Below, piece by piece: positions 41,276 to 49,462 of a stretch of DNA of 64,000 nt (the stretch's first letter is position 1; each line of letters begins with the position of its first letter). Made by a program: the position numbers and the translations under genes. The stretch is from positions 1 through 64,000 of the forward strand of contig NZ_SSMQ01000021.1 of NCBI RefSeq assembly GCF_005144585.1, written 5' to 3'. The notes below the pieces were generated by a model. That model did not search any database, had not been told where the DNA came from, and saw nothing but the letters and a program-made list of their open reading frames with translations. The DNA is from Polyangium fumosum. GTDB taxonomy: Bacteria; Myxococcota_A; Polyangia; Polyangiales; Polyangiaceae.

Positions 41276-43053
41276 GAGAGGTCCTCGCGGGCGAGCGTGG
41301 CGGCGAGCTCGCTCCGGAAGCAGGTGACACGCGTGCGGCCGTCGTCCGGCGGGACCACCGCCTCGATCAGCGTCGCGCCGGGCGTCTTCAGGGCCTCGGC
41401 GAACGCGCGGACGAAGGCCGACTCCGTGTCCGTCCGGGCGAACCGAACGCCGAAGGCCGCCGCGGCCGGCGCGAGATCAACGGGCTCGTGCATCGTGAAG
41501 TACTTATCGAAGCGCTCGACGTCGACGGCGCGGGCGATGGGGAGGCGCTCGAAGATGCGGCCGCCCTGGTTCTGGACGACGACGACGACGAGGGGGACGG
41601 GGGCACGGCGCGCGAGCGCGAGGCTCGTGAGGTCGTGCAGGACGCTGGTGTCGCCGAGGAGGAGGACGACAGGCCTGCCGGCGACGGTGGCCGCGCCGGC
41701 GGCGGAGGCGACGAGGCCGTCGATGCCGCTGGCGCCGCGCTGGTGGAGGACGCCGAGGGGGCTCGGACGAGGCGGGGCCCAGAGGTCGACGTCGCGGACG
41801 GGCAAGCTGTTGCCGACGGAGAAGAGCGCGCCCGCAGGGCAACCGGCGATGACGAGGCGAGCGACGGCGGCCTCGGTGAGGTGGGCCGCGGAGGCGTGGG
41901 CCTCGGCGAGGGACCACGCGAGGGCGTCGGCGCGGCGGAAGCTCTCGGCCCACAGGCTCGGCGAGGGCCGACGCGCGGGGCCGAGGCGCGCGGCGAGGGC
42001 GCGCGCGGTCTCGGCGGGATCGGCGAGGACGAGGGCGGTCGCGTCCTGGGCGGGATCGTTCCAGCCGTGGGGCGCGATGACGAACCGCGCGGCCGTCGGG
42101 TGCTTCGCGAGGTACTCGACGTATCCCTGGGACGTGGCGGGCGCGCCGAGCTCGATGAGGAGGTCGGGGGCGTGGCGCGCGGCAAAGGCGGGATCCCGCA
42201 GCAGGGTGTCGAAGGCGGCGCAGGCGACGACGTCCGGCGCGGAGGAGCCGAAGCGGGCCTGGCTCGTGGTCTCCGCGAGGAGGGGAAAGCCGGTGGCACG
42301 GGCGAGGGCGACGGCAGCTTCGCGCAGCGGGGCTTCGGGGCGATCGACGGGCGCGGGGCCGCAGACGATGAGGCCTCGTTCCGTGTGGGAGGCGAGCTCG
42401 GCGAGGGCGTCGAGGGCCTCGGGCGGGGCGGCGGTCCGGGGCGCGAAGACGCGGGTCGTGCCGCGGCGGAGGACGTCGGTGAGGCGCGTGGATCGATCGG
42501 CATCGGGCCACGGCTGGGACGGCTCGAGCGGCTTGCGGAAGCGCGCGTTCACGTGCACGGGGCCCGGATCGGGGCCGAGGGTGCGTGCCGCGGCGTGGAG
42601 CGCGACGCGGGCCGGGGCTTCACGCGGCGCGCCGGGATCGGGCAGGCCGAGCTCCACGAAGAAGCGCACGTGCGCGCCGAAGAGCTTCGTCTGATCGATG
42701 GTCTGCGACGCGGCGACGTCGACGGCCTCCCAGGGCCGATCGGCTGTGACGAGGAGGAGCGGGACGTGGCTCTGCGAGGCCTCGATCACGGCGGGGGTGA
42801 AGTGCGCGCCGGCCGTGCCCGAGGTGCAAAGCACGGCGCTCGGGAGGCGGGTCACGCGGGCCTGACCGAGCGCGAAAAAGGCCGCGGCCCGCTCGTCGAC
42901 CGCCGTGTGGATCCGCAGGCCCGCCGTGACGTCGGCGGCGAGCGCGAGCGGCGTGGAGCGGGAGCCCGGACAAACGACGACGTCACGCACGCCGGCGGCG
43001 GCGAGCGCGGCCATGAAGGTCTCGGCCCAGGCGAGGTGCTCGTTCGTGCTCAT
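41272..43053 (-). CDS. menD: SEPHCHC synthase
   Basis: The 593-aa thiamine-diphosphate enzyme condenses isochorismate with 2-oxoglutarate. Landmarks are the N-terminal [15 protein letters not shown] with [15 protein letters not shown], which holds the catalytic Glu region, then [15 protein letters not shown]. The C-terminal half has the ThDP-Mg motif [12 protein letters not shown] and [15 protein letters not shown]. The start ATG at 43053 overlaps the menF stop as ATGA and opens the family N-terminus; the longer frame to 43458 is antisense to nothing real and Arg-rich. Confidence 0.95.
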   Translation of the reverse strand: MSTNEHLAWAETFMAALAAAGVRDVVVCPGSRSTPLALAADVTAGLRIHTAVDERAAAFFALGQARVTRLPSAVLCTSGTAGAHFTPAVIEASQSHVPLLLVTADRPWEAVDVAASQTIDQTKLFGAHVRFFVELGLPDPGAPREAPARVALHAAARTLGPDPGPVHVNARFRKPLEPSQPWPDADRSTRLTDVLRRGTTRVFAPRTAAPPEALDALAELASHTERGLIVCGPAPVDRPEAPLREAAVALARATGFPLLAETTSQARFGSSAPDVVACAAFDTLLRDPAFAARHAPDLLIELGAPATSQGYVEYLAKHPTAARFVIAPHGWNDPAQDATALVLADPAETARALAARLGPARRPSPSLWAESFRRADALAWSLAEAHASAAHLTEAAVARLVIAGCPAGALFSVGNSLPVRDVDLWAPPRPSPLGVLHQRGASGIDGLVASAAGAATVAGRPVVLLLGDTSVLHDLTSLALARRAPVPLVVVVVQNQGGRIFERLPIARAVDVERFDKYFTMHEPVDLAPAAAAFGVRFARTDTESAFVRAFAEALKTPGATLIEAVVPPDDGRTRVTCFRSELAATLAREDLS

Positions 43054-44459
43054 TGGATTCCCAGGGCCGCGAGCATCGGAGCTTGCTTGGCGCGGGTCTC
43101 GGCGTACTCGGCCGGCGGATCCGAGCCCTCGACGATCCCGGCGCCCGCGTAGAGCCAGGCCTCGTCGGGCGAGACGAGCCCGGCGCGGATGGCGACCGAA
43201 AAATCGCCGTCCCCGGCGGCGTCGAACCATCCGACGGCGCCCGTGTACCAGCCGCGCGCGTCGGGCTCGTGCGTGGCGATCCACGCGGTCGCCTGCTCCC
43301 GCGGCGTGCCCGAGACGGCGGGCGTCGGGTGCAAGGCCTCGACGAGCGCGAGCACGTGCGTGTCGTCGCGCAGGGCGCCGCGGATCGGGGTCCACAGGTG
43401 GTGGACGTTGGGGAGGCTGCGGATCGACGGGGCGTCGGGGACGTCGAGCGTGTCGCAACGAGGGCCGAGCACGGCCGCGATCGCTTCCACCACGAGGGCA
43501 TGCTCGCGTCGCTCCTTGGGGTTCGCGAGGAGCGCCTGCACGAGGGACGCGTCGTCGACGCCACGCCGCACCGTGCCCGCGAGCCCGTCCGTGCGGACGA
43601 CGCGACCGCGGCGCGAGATGAGCCGCTCGGGCGAGGCGCCGAGGAAGACGTGCTCCCCGCGCTGCACGGCGAACCGCGTGGTCTCGGCGTACGCCTCCGC
43701 GAGACGCGAAAGGGCAACACGCGCATCGAGCGGACGAACCGGACGAACACGCGTCGCGGCGACGGGAACGACCTTGTCGATCTCGCCCGCACGGATGGCG
43801 TCGAGCGCCTCGCGCACGAGAGAACAGAACGCCTCGCGGCTCGTTCCTTCGATCCGCGCGCCCTCCCCTGCCCCACGCGGCAGCGCGTCCTGCGCAGGCT
43901 GCGCTGCGATCACGAAAACGGCTTCGATCGACGCGAGCTCGGCCTCGATCGCAGAACGCTCCGGCGCGAGATCTCCGTCACGCACCAGAAGCCAAAGCCA
44001 AGCCTCACCAGGGCGGGTCACGTACATCCACCGCGCAAGGGAAAAACTCGCATCCGCGAACGCGGTCCACGGCGGCACGTGACGCGCCTCGGTCCGGAAG
44101 GACAAACCCCCGACGAACCGCGGCCCCGGCGCGCCGCCTGCGTCCGCATCGCGCTCCTCGCGCAACGTCGCGAAGATCCTCCGCGCCGCGCTCGTGATCT
44201 GCGCGAGACGCTCGGGTCCGCTCCCTTCGACCCGCGCGACCTCCCCAAACCCCACGACGCCGATCGGCTCCTCGCCCTCGCGTGGAGGGGCCTGAAACAA
44301 CACGATCGGCGCGGCGGACGTGCACGCGTCGACGAGCCGGGCCGCAGGCACGACCGGCGCTGGGGCCACGACGGCCACGAGCTCCCCCGCCGATCCCGCA
44401 CCTCTCCTCGTCGCCCGTGAAAGGCGCGCGAGGAGGTCTGCCCCGAGGCCCGAAGACAC
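43050..44459 (-). CDS. menF: Isochorismate synthase
   Basis: The 469-aa chorismate-utilising enzyme converts chorismate to isochorismate, the committing step to menaquinone. The C-terminal 270 residues hold the fold: AIRAGEIDKVVPVAATRV with the catalytic Lys, FLGASPERLISRRG, TDGLAGTVRRG, and then SGTPREQATAWI and GWYTGAVGWFDAAGDGDFSVAIR. The TDGLAGT motif is close to the usual T-E-A-L-A-G-T of MenF/EntC enzymes. Siderophore-type isochorismate synthase is excluded by context. The start is a GTG directly abutting the menG stop, with a near-perfect GGAGG ribosome site. Confidence 0.93.
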   Translation of the reverse strand: MSSGLGADLLARLSRATRRGAGSAGELVAVVAPAPVVPAARLVDACTSAAPIVLFQAPPREGEEPIGVVGFGEVARVEGSGPERLAQITSAARRIFATLREERDADAGGAPGPRFVGGLSFRTEARHVPPWTAFADASFSLARWMYVTRPGEAWLWLLVRDGDLAPERSAIEAELASIEAVFVIAAQPAQDALPRGAGEGARIEGTSREAFCSLVREALDAIRAGEIDKVVPVAATRVRPVRPLDARVALSRLAEAYAETTRFAVQRGEHVFLGASPERLISRRGRVVRTDGLAGTVRRGVDDASLVQALLANPKERREHALVVEAIAAVLGPRCDTLDVPDAPSIRSLPNVHHLWTPIRGALRDDTHVLALVEALHPTPAVSGTPREQATAWIATHEPDARGWYTGAVGWFDAAGDGDFSVAIRAGLVSPDEAWLYAGAGIVEGSDPPAEYAETRAKQAPMLAALGIQ

Positions 44460-45203
44460 CTATACCTCCTCCCGACGCGTCCCTTCCCCGAGCGGCGTGC
44501 CCACGAAGAGGTGCGCGACCCCAAACGTGAGCGGCGAAGCCTCGAGTACGGAGAGCCCCGCTTCCTCCATCATCCGCGAGAAGACATCGGGCGACGGAAA
44601 CGCCTCGATCGAACGCTGCAAGTAGCGGTACTCCTTCGCCCCGGAGAGCGCCGCGCCGATGCGCGGGACGATCTCGTGCACGTACGTACGCGCGAGCAGG
44701 CCCATCACGCCGGCGCGAGGCTCGGAGAGCTCCAGCAGGACGACACGTCCCCCCGGCCGTGTGACGCGCGCCATCTCGCGAAGGGCCTTTGCCCTGTCGG
44801 GCACGTTGCGGATGCCGAACGCGATGGCCACGCCGTCGACGCTCGCGTCCTCGAACGGCAAAGCCTGCGCGTCACCGATGCGCAGCGTGACGCGGCCTTC
44901 GAGGCCCGCCGCCGCGAGCTTGTGCGCGCCCTCGGCGAGCATGCCGCTCGACGGATCCAGGCCGATCACCGCAGCGTCGGGGTGCGCCTTCGCGATGGTC
45001 ATCGCGAGGTCCGCGGTCCCCGTGGCGAGATCGAGCACGCGCGCGCCCGAGCGGAGCGCGAGCGCCTCGACGGCGCGGCGCCGCCAGCCTTGATCCATTC
45101 CGAGCGAGAGGATCCGGTTCAAGAGGTCATAACGCGCCGCGATCGCGTCGAACATCTCGCCGCTGCCTGCGCGCGGAGCCTTCGTCGTCTCTTGGCTCAT
45201 CAT
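44460..45203 (-). CDS. menG: Demethylmenaquinone methyltransferase
   Basis: The 247-aa class I SAM-dependent methyltransferase of the UbiE/MenG family performs the last C-methylation of menaquinone. It has an entry helix FDAIAARYDLLNRILSLGMD, SAM motif I VLDLATGTADLA, motif post-I VIGLDPSSGMLAEG, the family-specific VAIAFGIRNVPDRAKALREM, and RPGGRVVLLELSEP. UbiE enzymes can also act on ubiquinone, but the operon is menaquinone-specific. The start is the first of two adjacent ATGs (45203), which overlaps the HMG-CoA reductase stop as ATGA. Confidence 0.95.
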   Translation of the reverse strand: MMSQETTKAPRAGSGEMFDAIAARYDLLNRILSLGMDQGWRRRAVEALALRSGARVLDLATGTADLAMTIAKAHPDAAVIGLDPSSGMLAEGAHKLAAAGLEGRVTLRIGDAQALPFEDASVDGVAIAFGIRNVPDRAKALREMARVTRPGGRVVLLELSEPRAGVMGLLARTYVHEIVPRIGAALSGAKEYRYLQRSIEAFPSPDVFSRMMEEAGLSVLEASPLTFGVAHLFVGTPLGEGTRREEV

Positions 45204-46408
45204 CCCACCTCGCTTCGAGGCCCGCTCGGCGCGGGCGGCGGATCGGTGGCCTGCACGCTGTTCTTCCGCTCGTGCAGGCGCATGTGACCTCGCTGGATGC
45301 CCTCCCCCGCGAGCGCGCGCAGCGCCGCGAGGTTCGACGCAAGCCCGACCGACGCGAGCGCGATGGCGAGATCGCCCGCCGTCGCCGCGCCCAGCATGTC
45401 GAGCGCCGCGCGCACGCCGGGATGCGCGCTCGACAGGCCGCCGGCCGTGCCCACCGCGAGCGGCAGCTCCGCCTCGCCGACGAGCCCGCCGGGCTTGCGC
45501 TTCCACGTGCTGAGCGGCCGGTACGACCCGCGGTGCGCGGCGAACGCGTGCGCCCCCGCCTCGATCGCCCGGAAATCCTGCCCGAGCGCGATCGCGGCCG
45601 CATCGAGGCCGTTCATGAAGCCCTTGTTGTGGGTGACGGCGCGGAAGACATCGAGCTCGGCGAAGCGGCTGGCGCGCGCGATGCCGCTCGCGAGCTCCGA
45701 TCCGCCCACGTCCTCGTCGCTCACCTCCGCGCGCACCCGCACGAGGCGCCGCAGCGGCAGGTTCGTGAGGATCCGGAGCCCCATCGTCCCGCCCGTGATC
45801 GCGTGCACGGCGGGCGCCATCGCCTCGGCCACCGTGTCGACCGTGTTCGCGCCCATGCAGTCGCCCACGTCGACGTGCACGTGCAGCACGATCACGCCGA
45901 GCGCCTCGTCGAGCACCCGCACGTCGAGATCACGCACGCCGCCGCCGCGGGCCACCATACGCGGGATCGACGCGTCGCCGAGCGCAGAGAGCCGCGCGCG
46001 CGCTTCGAGGATCCGCGCGCAGGCCGCGGTCGGATCGGGCACGTCGTCGAGCTGGATCTGGGCCGTCATGATCGGCGGATCCGCCTCGCCCGAGAACCCA
46101 CCCGAGGCGCGCACCATACGCGCCGCGTTCGACGCCGCGGCCACGACGCTCGGCTCCTCGACGGCCATGGGCACGAGGACATCGCGGCCGTTGATCACGA
46201 AGTTCAGGCCCACACCAAGCGGCAACGCGTGCGTTGCGATCACGTTCTCGCTCATGTGATCGGCCACCGTCACGTCGAGGAACCCGCCCCGCGCGAGGTG
46301 CGCGAACGAGACGTCGTCGACGGCGCCCATCTCGCGCAGCACGACGAGGCGCGCCTCGGGCGATCGCTCGTAGAACTTGCTGAGGCGGCTCGTGATCGCG
46401 CGCTTCAT
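45200..46408 (-). CDS. mvaA: Class II hydroxymethylglutaryl-CoA reductase
   Basis: The 402-aa enzyme interconverts HMG-CoA and mevalonate. Its sequence fits class II: AVEEPSVVAAASNAA with the catalytic Glu, VHVDVGDCMGANTVDTVAEA with the dinucleotide loop, THNKGFMNGLDA with the catalytic Lys, and the mobile C-terminal flap with catalytic His in GHMRLHERKN. In myxobacteria isoprenoids come from mevalonate, so this probably supplies precursors for the quinone tail made by its operon neighbour. The start ATG overlaps the DAHP synthase stop (ATGA). Placement inside a men operon is unusual. Confidence 0.93.
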   Translation of the reverse strand: MKRAITSRLSKFYERSPEARLVVLREMGAVDDVSFAHLARGGFLDVTVADHMSENVIATHALPLGVGLNFVINGRDVLVPMAVEEPSVVAAASNAARMVRASGGFSGEADPPIMTAQIQLDDVPDPTAACARILEARARLSALGDASIPRMVARGGGVRDLDVRVLDEALGVIVLHVHVDVGDCMGANTVDTVAEAMAPAVHAITGGTMGLRILTNLPLRRLVRVRAEVSDEDVGGSELASGIARASRFAELDVFRAVTHNKGFMNGLDAAAIALGQDFRAIEAGAHAFAAHRGSYRPLSTWKRKPGGLVGEAELPLAVGTAGGLSSAHPGVRAALDMLGAATAGDLAIALASVGLASNLAALRALAGEGIQRGHMRLHERKNSVQATDPPPAPSGPRSEVG

Positions 46409-47394
46409 CGGGCCCCCTCCGCCGAGACGAGCCGACCGAGCAGCGCGCCGAGCTCGCCGAGCGGCACCGCCTGCGGACCATCCGAGAGGGCCGTCGACGG
46501 ATCCGGGTGCGTCTCGATCATGAGGCCCGCCGCGCCCGCCGAGAGCGCCGCGCGTCCGAGCGGCGCGACGAGATCCCGCCGGCCGAGGCCGTGCGAAGGA
46601 TCCACCACGACCGGCAGCCTATGCACGTACCGAAGGAGCGCGACGGCCCCGATGTCGAGCAGGTTCCGCGTCGAATCGTCGAACCCGCGGATCCCACGCT
46701 CGCAGAAGATCACGCCCTTGGATCCATGCGAGAGCAGATACTCGCCCGCGAGCAGCCACTCCTCGATCGTCGCGGACATGCCGCGCTTCAGGAGCACCGG
46801 CTTCTCCGTCTTGCCGATCGCCTTCAGCAACGAAAAATTCTGCATGTTGCGCGAGCCGACCTGCACGAGATCCGCGTACGCCGCGACCGCGGAGACGTGC
46901 CCCTCGCCGAGCGCCTCGGTCACGACCCGCATCCCCGCCGCGTCGGCCGCGCGCCGCACCCATTCGAGCGCGACGTCGCCGTGGCCCTGGAACGCGTAGG
47001 GGCTCGTCCGCGGCTTGAACGCGCCGCCGCGGATGAACGACACGCCGAGCGACGAGAGCACGGAGGCCGTCTCGTGCACCTGCGCCTCGGATTCGAGGCT
47101 GCACGGGCCGCACATGAAGACCGGTTTGTCCGTACCCACCGGCAAGCCGCCCACGTCGACGACGGGGCCTTGTGCCGAGACCAACGGGTGCGCGGGCTTC
47201 GGCGTCGTCACCTCGGCGACGCCGTCGATGCGCGCGAGCTCCTCGGGATCCGCCGGCTGCGAGTGCGGCGCGATCACGTAATGCACGGCGTTGCCCGACG
47301 TGCTGCGCTCCACGCGCGAGACCCAGAGCCCCCGCCCCGTGAGCTCCCTGAGCACGTTCGCCGCGTCGGCGCCGCTCTTCAAGGACACGATCAT
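46405..47394 (-). CDS. aroF: 3-Deoxy-7-phosphoheptulonate (DAHP) synthase
   Basis: The 329-aa type I-beta DAHP synthase makes the first committed shikimate intermediate from phosphoenolpyruvate and erythrose 4-phosphate. Residues 1-70 form the ferredoxin-like regulatory domain known from Thermotoga DAHP synthase (MIVSLKSGADAANVLREL). The barrel follows with FMCGPCSLESEAQV, FIRGGAFKPRTSPYAFQG, VLLKRGMSATIEEWL, GVIFCERGIRGF and VVVDPSHGLGRRD. The start ATG 47394 has AGGAGGT just upstream, lying across the stop of the preceding gene (gap 5 bp). It feeds chorismate to MenF downstream and, generally, to aromatic amino acids. Confidence 0.95.
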   Translation of the reverse strand: MIVSLKSGADAANVLRELTGRGLWVSRVERSTSGNAVHYVIAPHSQPADPEELARIDGVAEVTTPKPAHPLVSAQGPVVDVGGLPVGTDKPVFMCGPCSLESEAQVHETASVLSSLGVSFIRGGAFKPRTSPYAFQGHGDVALEWVRRAADAAGMRVVTEALGEGHVSAVAAYADLVQVGSRNMQNFSLLKAIGKTEKPVLLKRGMSATIEEWLLAGEYLLSHGSKGVIFCERGIRGFDDSTRNLLDIGAVALLRYVHRLPVVVDPSHGLGRRDLVAPLGRAALSAGAAGLMIETHPDPSTALSDGPQAVPLGELGALLGRLVSAEGAR

Positions 47395-47399
47395 GGCGC

Positions 47400-48605
47400 T
47401 TACCTCCTGCGCTCGGGCGTCGCGCGCGCGACGGTCACGAGCGCACTCTTGGCGACTCCATCCGGGATCGACGAGAGCCCCGCGATGGCCTCCTCGCAGA
47501 GCTTTCGCGCGAGCGCGAGGCACTCGTCGACCACGCCCGACGAGCGGAGCTGCGAGGCCACGCGACCGCCCACCTCGGGCCCGACCTCCTCACCCGCGCA
47601 CACCGCTTCGAGCAGCGGCACGAGCTCCGGGCACCGTTCGAGCGCGCAGAGCAAGGGGTACGTCATCTTCCCCTCGCCGAGATCCGCGAGCAGCGTCTTG
47701 CCCGTGGCCTCGGGATCTCCCGCGACATCGAGCACGTCGTCGACGAGCTGGAACGCGACGCCGAGCTTCTTGCCGTAATCGACGAGCGCCTCGCAGCCCT
47801 CGTCGCTCACGCCGCCGGCACGCCCGCCCGCGAACATCGCCCACCGGAAGAGCGAGGCCGTCTTGCCGTCGACGATGTGGAAATAGTCGCTGGCGCTCGT
47901 GTCGAGCTTGCCGCGGCGCGCGAGCTGCATCGACTCGGCGATCACCATCTCCTTGATGACGTCGAGCATGCGCGCGAGGACCTCGGGGCTGCCCGCGCGC
48001 TGAATACGGCAGAGCGCCTCCACGAGCAGCCAGTCGCCGCCGAAGATGCTCGCGGCGTTGCCGTAGATGACGCGCGCCGCGTCCGCGCCACGCCTGCGCG
48101 CGCCGACGTCGACCACGTCGTCGTGCAGGAGCGTCGCGTTGTGCACGAGCTCGACGGCCACGGCATAGGCGCGCGCCGCGTCGTTGAAGCCCTTGCCCAC
48201 ATGCGCCGCGAGCGCGACGACGATGGGCCGCAGGCGCTTGCCGTCTTGCGCGAGCAGGTGCCGCGCGCTCGCCTGGGCCGGCGTCTGCGCCTCGAGGCTG
48301 TTCGACGTTCCGGCGTCCTCCGCCCCGAGGCTGTTCGACGATCGGGGCTTCGGATCGCCTCCGGCGTCCTCCGCCCCGAGCTTGTTCGACGTTCGGGGCT
48401 TTGGATCACCTCCGGCGTCCTCCGCCCCGAGCCCCACGGCCGCGATGGCGCGATCGACCTCGTCGAGGTCCTTCGCGAGGAAGAGGCGGAGCTCCGCGAG
48501 CTTGCCCGCGAGCGGATCGAGGCCGTGCTCCTGGCAGCCACGCTCGAGGGTTCCGACGACGTCGTGATGCGGGACGCGCTGGATGGGATACGTTGCGATC
48601 GACAT
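47400..48605 (-). CDS. Long-chain polyprenyl diphosphate synthase
   Basis: The 401-aa trans-prenyltransferase builds the side chain used by MenA. It has GKRLRPIVVALAA, the first Asp-rich motif LLHDDVVD at about residues 160-166, GGDWLLVEAL, and the second Asp-rich motif FQLVDDVLDVAGD. Small residues before the first motif (HNATLL) fit a long-chain product (C35-C50 type), which is inference. Residues about 59-103 are an insertion of tandem 17-residue repeats not found in the family, between the first helix and GKRLRP. The start ATG 48605 has GGGAG 5 nt upstream. It follows the GbsR-type regulator by 62 bp on the same strand. Confidence 0.92.
   Translation of the reverse strand: MSIATYPIQRVPHHDVVGTLERGCQEHGLDPLAGKLAELRLFLAKDLDEVDRAIAAVGLGAEDAGGDPKPRTSNKLGAEDAGGDPKPRSSNSLGAEDAGTSNSLEAQTPAQASARHLLAQDGKRLRPIVVALAAHVGKGFNDAARAYAVAVELVHNATLLHDDVVDVGARRRGADAARVIYGNAASIFGGDWLLVEALCRIQRAGSPEVLARMLDVIKEMVIAESMQLARRGKLDTSASDYFHIVDGKTASLFRWAMFAGGRAGGVSDEGCEALVDYGKKLGVAFQLVDDVLDVAGDPEATGKTLLADLGEGKMTYPLLCALERCPELVPLLEAVCAGEEVGPEVGGRVASQLRSSGVVDECLALARKLCEEAIAGLSSIPDGVAKSALVTVARATPERRR
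48311..48431 (-). repeat. 51-bp in-frame tandem repeat in prenyl synthase gene
   Basis: Units start at 48311, 48362 and 48413, 51 bp apart, so each adds 17 codons. The protein units read LGAEDAGGDPKPRTSNK, LGAEDAGGDPKPRSSNS and a shortened LGAEDAGTSNS. The units are near-identical in DNA, including silent positions, so the duplication is recent. The repeated peptide is hydrophilic and Pro/Gly-rich and is likely a surface loop. Confidence 0.88.
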
Positions 48606-48667
48606 GGGTTCTCCCGCCGGGGCACGGCGTTTCCGCGTCGTCCCCGGACCGAAGGGTCTCGAGATGG

Positions 48668-49237
48668 CTAGGCCCTGCGCTTGCGTGTCGCCACGCGAAG
48701 CGGAAAACGGATGAGGTCGCCGAAAGGCGAGAAATCCACGCGGCGCGATCGGATGAAGCCGTCGAGCGCGGTCTCCGCGACGATGACGAAGGAGAGCAGC
48801 CGGCGCACCCGATCCGCGCGTTGCTCGGCGCCCGGCAGGCGCGGGCGAGCCTCGAGCATCGTGACCGCGCGTTCGAGCCGCGCCCGCACCGACTCGGCGA
48901 GCAGCCGCTCGCGCTCGTCGAAGACCTTCGAGATCATCTTCCAGAAGTCCGTCTCGGCCTCGAAGTACTCCTTGCGCTCGCCCGGCTTGAAGACGCGGCG
49001 GACCACGCCCCAGCGCTGAAGCTCGGTGAGCGACATGCTCACCGCCCCGGCCGACAGGCTCAGCCGCTCGCCGATGACGGCCGCGGGCAAGGGCTCCGCC
49101 GCGATGAACAAGATCGTCCACACACGCCCGAGGACACGCCGAAACCCCCAGTGCTCGATCACGTCGCCGATCGCCTCGGCTGCGATGAGCTCGGCCTCGT
49201 GGCCATCGTCCTGTCTCGGGGTTTCACGCTCGGACAT
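48668..49237 (-). CDS. GbsR/MarR-family transcriptional regulator
   Basis: The 189-aa winged-helix regulator is GbsR-like. It has a leading helix GDVIEHWGFRRVLGRVWTI, then the helix-turn-helix GERLSLSAGAVSMSLTELQRW and wing GVVRRVFKPGERKEYF, followed by FWKMISKVFDERERLLAES and C-terminal dimer helices. Such proteins usually repress an adjacent operon and respond to small molecules; in Bacillus the ligand is choline. Here it heads the menaquinone operon, so it may control it. The start ATG 49237 is chosen over 49396 because the palindromic operator-like site and AT-rich promoter lie just before it. No strong ribosome site is visible. Confidence 0.85.
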   Translation of the reverse strand: MSERETPRQDDGHEAELIAAEAIGDVIEHWGFRRVLGRVWTILFIAAEPLPAAVIGERLSLSAGAVSMSLTELQRWGVVRRVFKPGERKEYFEAETDFWKMISKVFDERERLLAESVRARLERAVTMLEARPRLPGAEQRADRVRRLLSFVIVAETALDGFIRSRRVDFSPFGDLIRFPLRVATRKRRA

Positions 49238-49250
49238 GGTGGAATGAACT

Positions 49251-49266
49251 TTCAAAAGATTTTGAA
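49251..49266 (-). promoter_or_regulatory. Palindromic operator candidate upstream of the GbsR-type gene
   Basis: A perfect inverted repeat TTCAAAA-GA-TTTTGAA lies 14-29 bp upstream of the regulator's ATG, in an AT-rich island of an otherwise very GC-rich sequence. A -35-like TTGACC lies at 49299-49294 on the minus strand, and a weak -10 (TACCTG) at 49276-49271, which would put the transcription start inside or beside the palindrome. This is the layout expected for autorepression, and through it control of the downstream prenyl/aro/men genes. Confidence 0.6.
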
Positions 49267-49407
49267 GGTGCAGGTAGCGATAAAACAAGGTGCGGTCAAG
49301 ATGGAGCGCAGCGTTTTCACGCGCAGCGCAGCGCGTCGGAGTCACGGCGCAGCGTGACGACGCGGCGCGAAAGGTGGCGGGAACGTCGATGCGCACGATG
49401 GAAACGA

Positions 49408-49437
49408 CGCGGCCCCGACGATGTCGCCGGGGCCGCG
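49408..49437 (-). terminator. Probable pckG terminator hairpin
   Basis: A perfect 10-bp inverted repeat, CGCGGCCCCG and CGGGGCCGCG around a 10-base loop, lies 25 bp past the pckG stop. Only a short TTT follows on the minus strand, so it may be inefficient as an intrinsic terminator. It separates pckG from the promoter region of the GbsR-headed operon. The rest of 49267-49407 holds no gene I can support. Confidence 0.55.
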
Positions 49438-49462
49438 GGAGAAGCGTCGCGAAGCGATCGCT

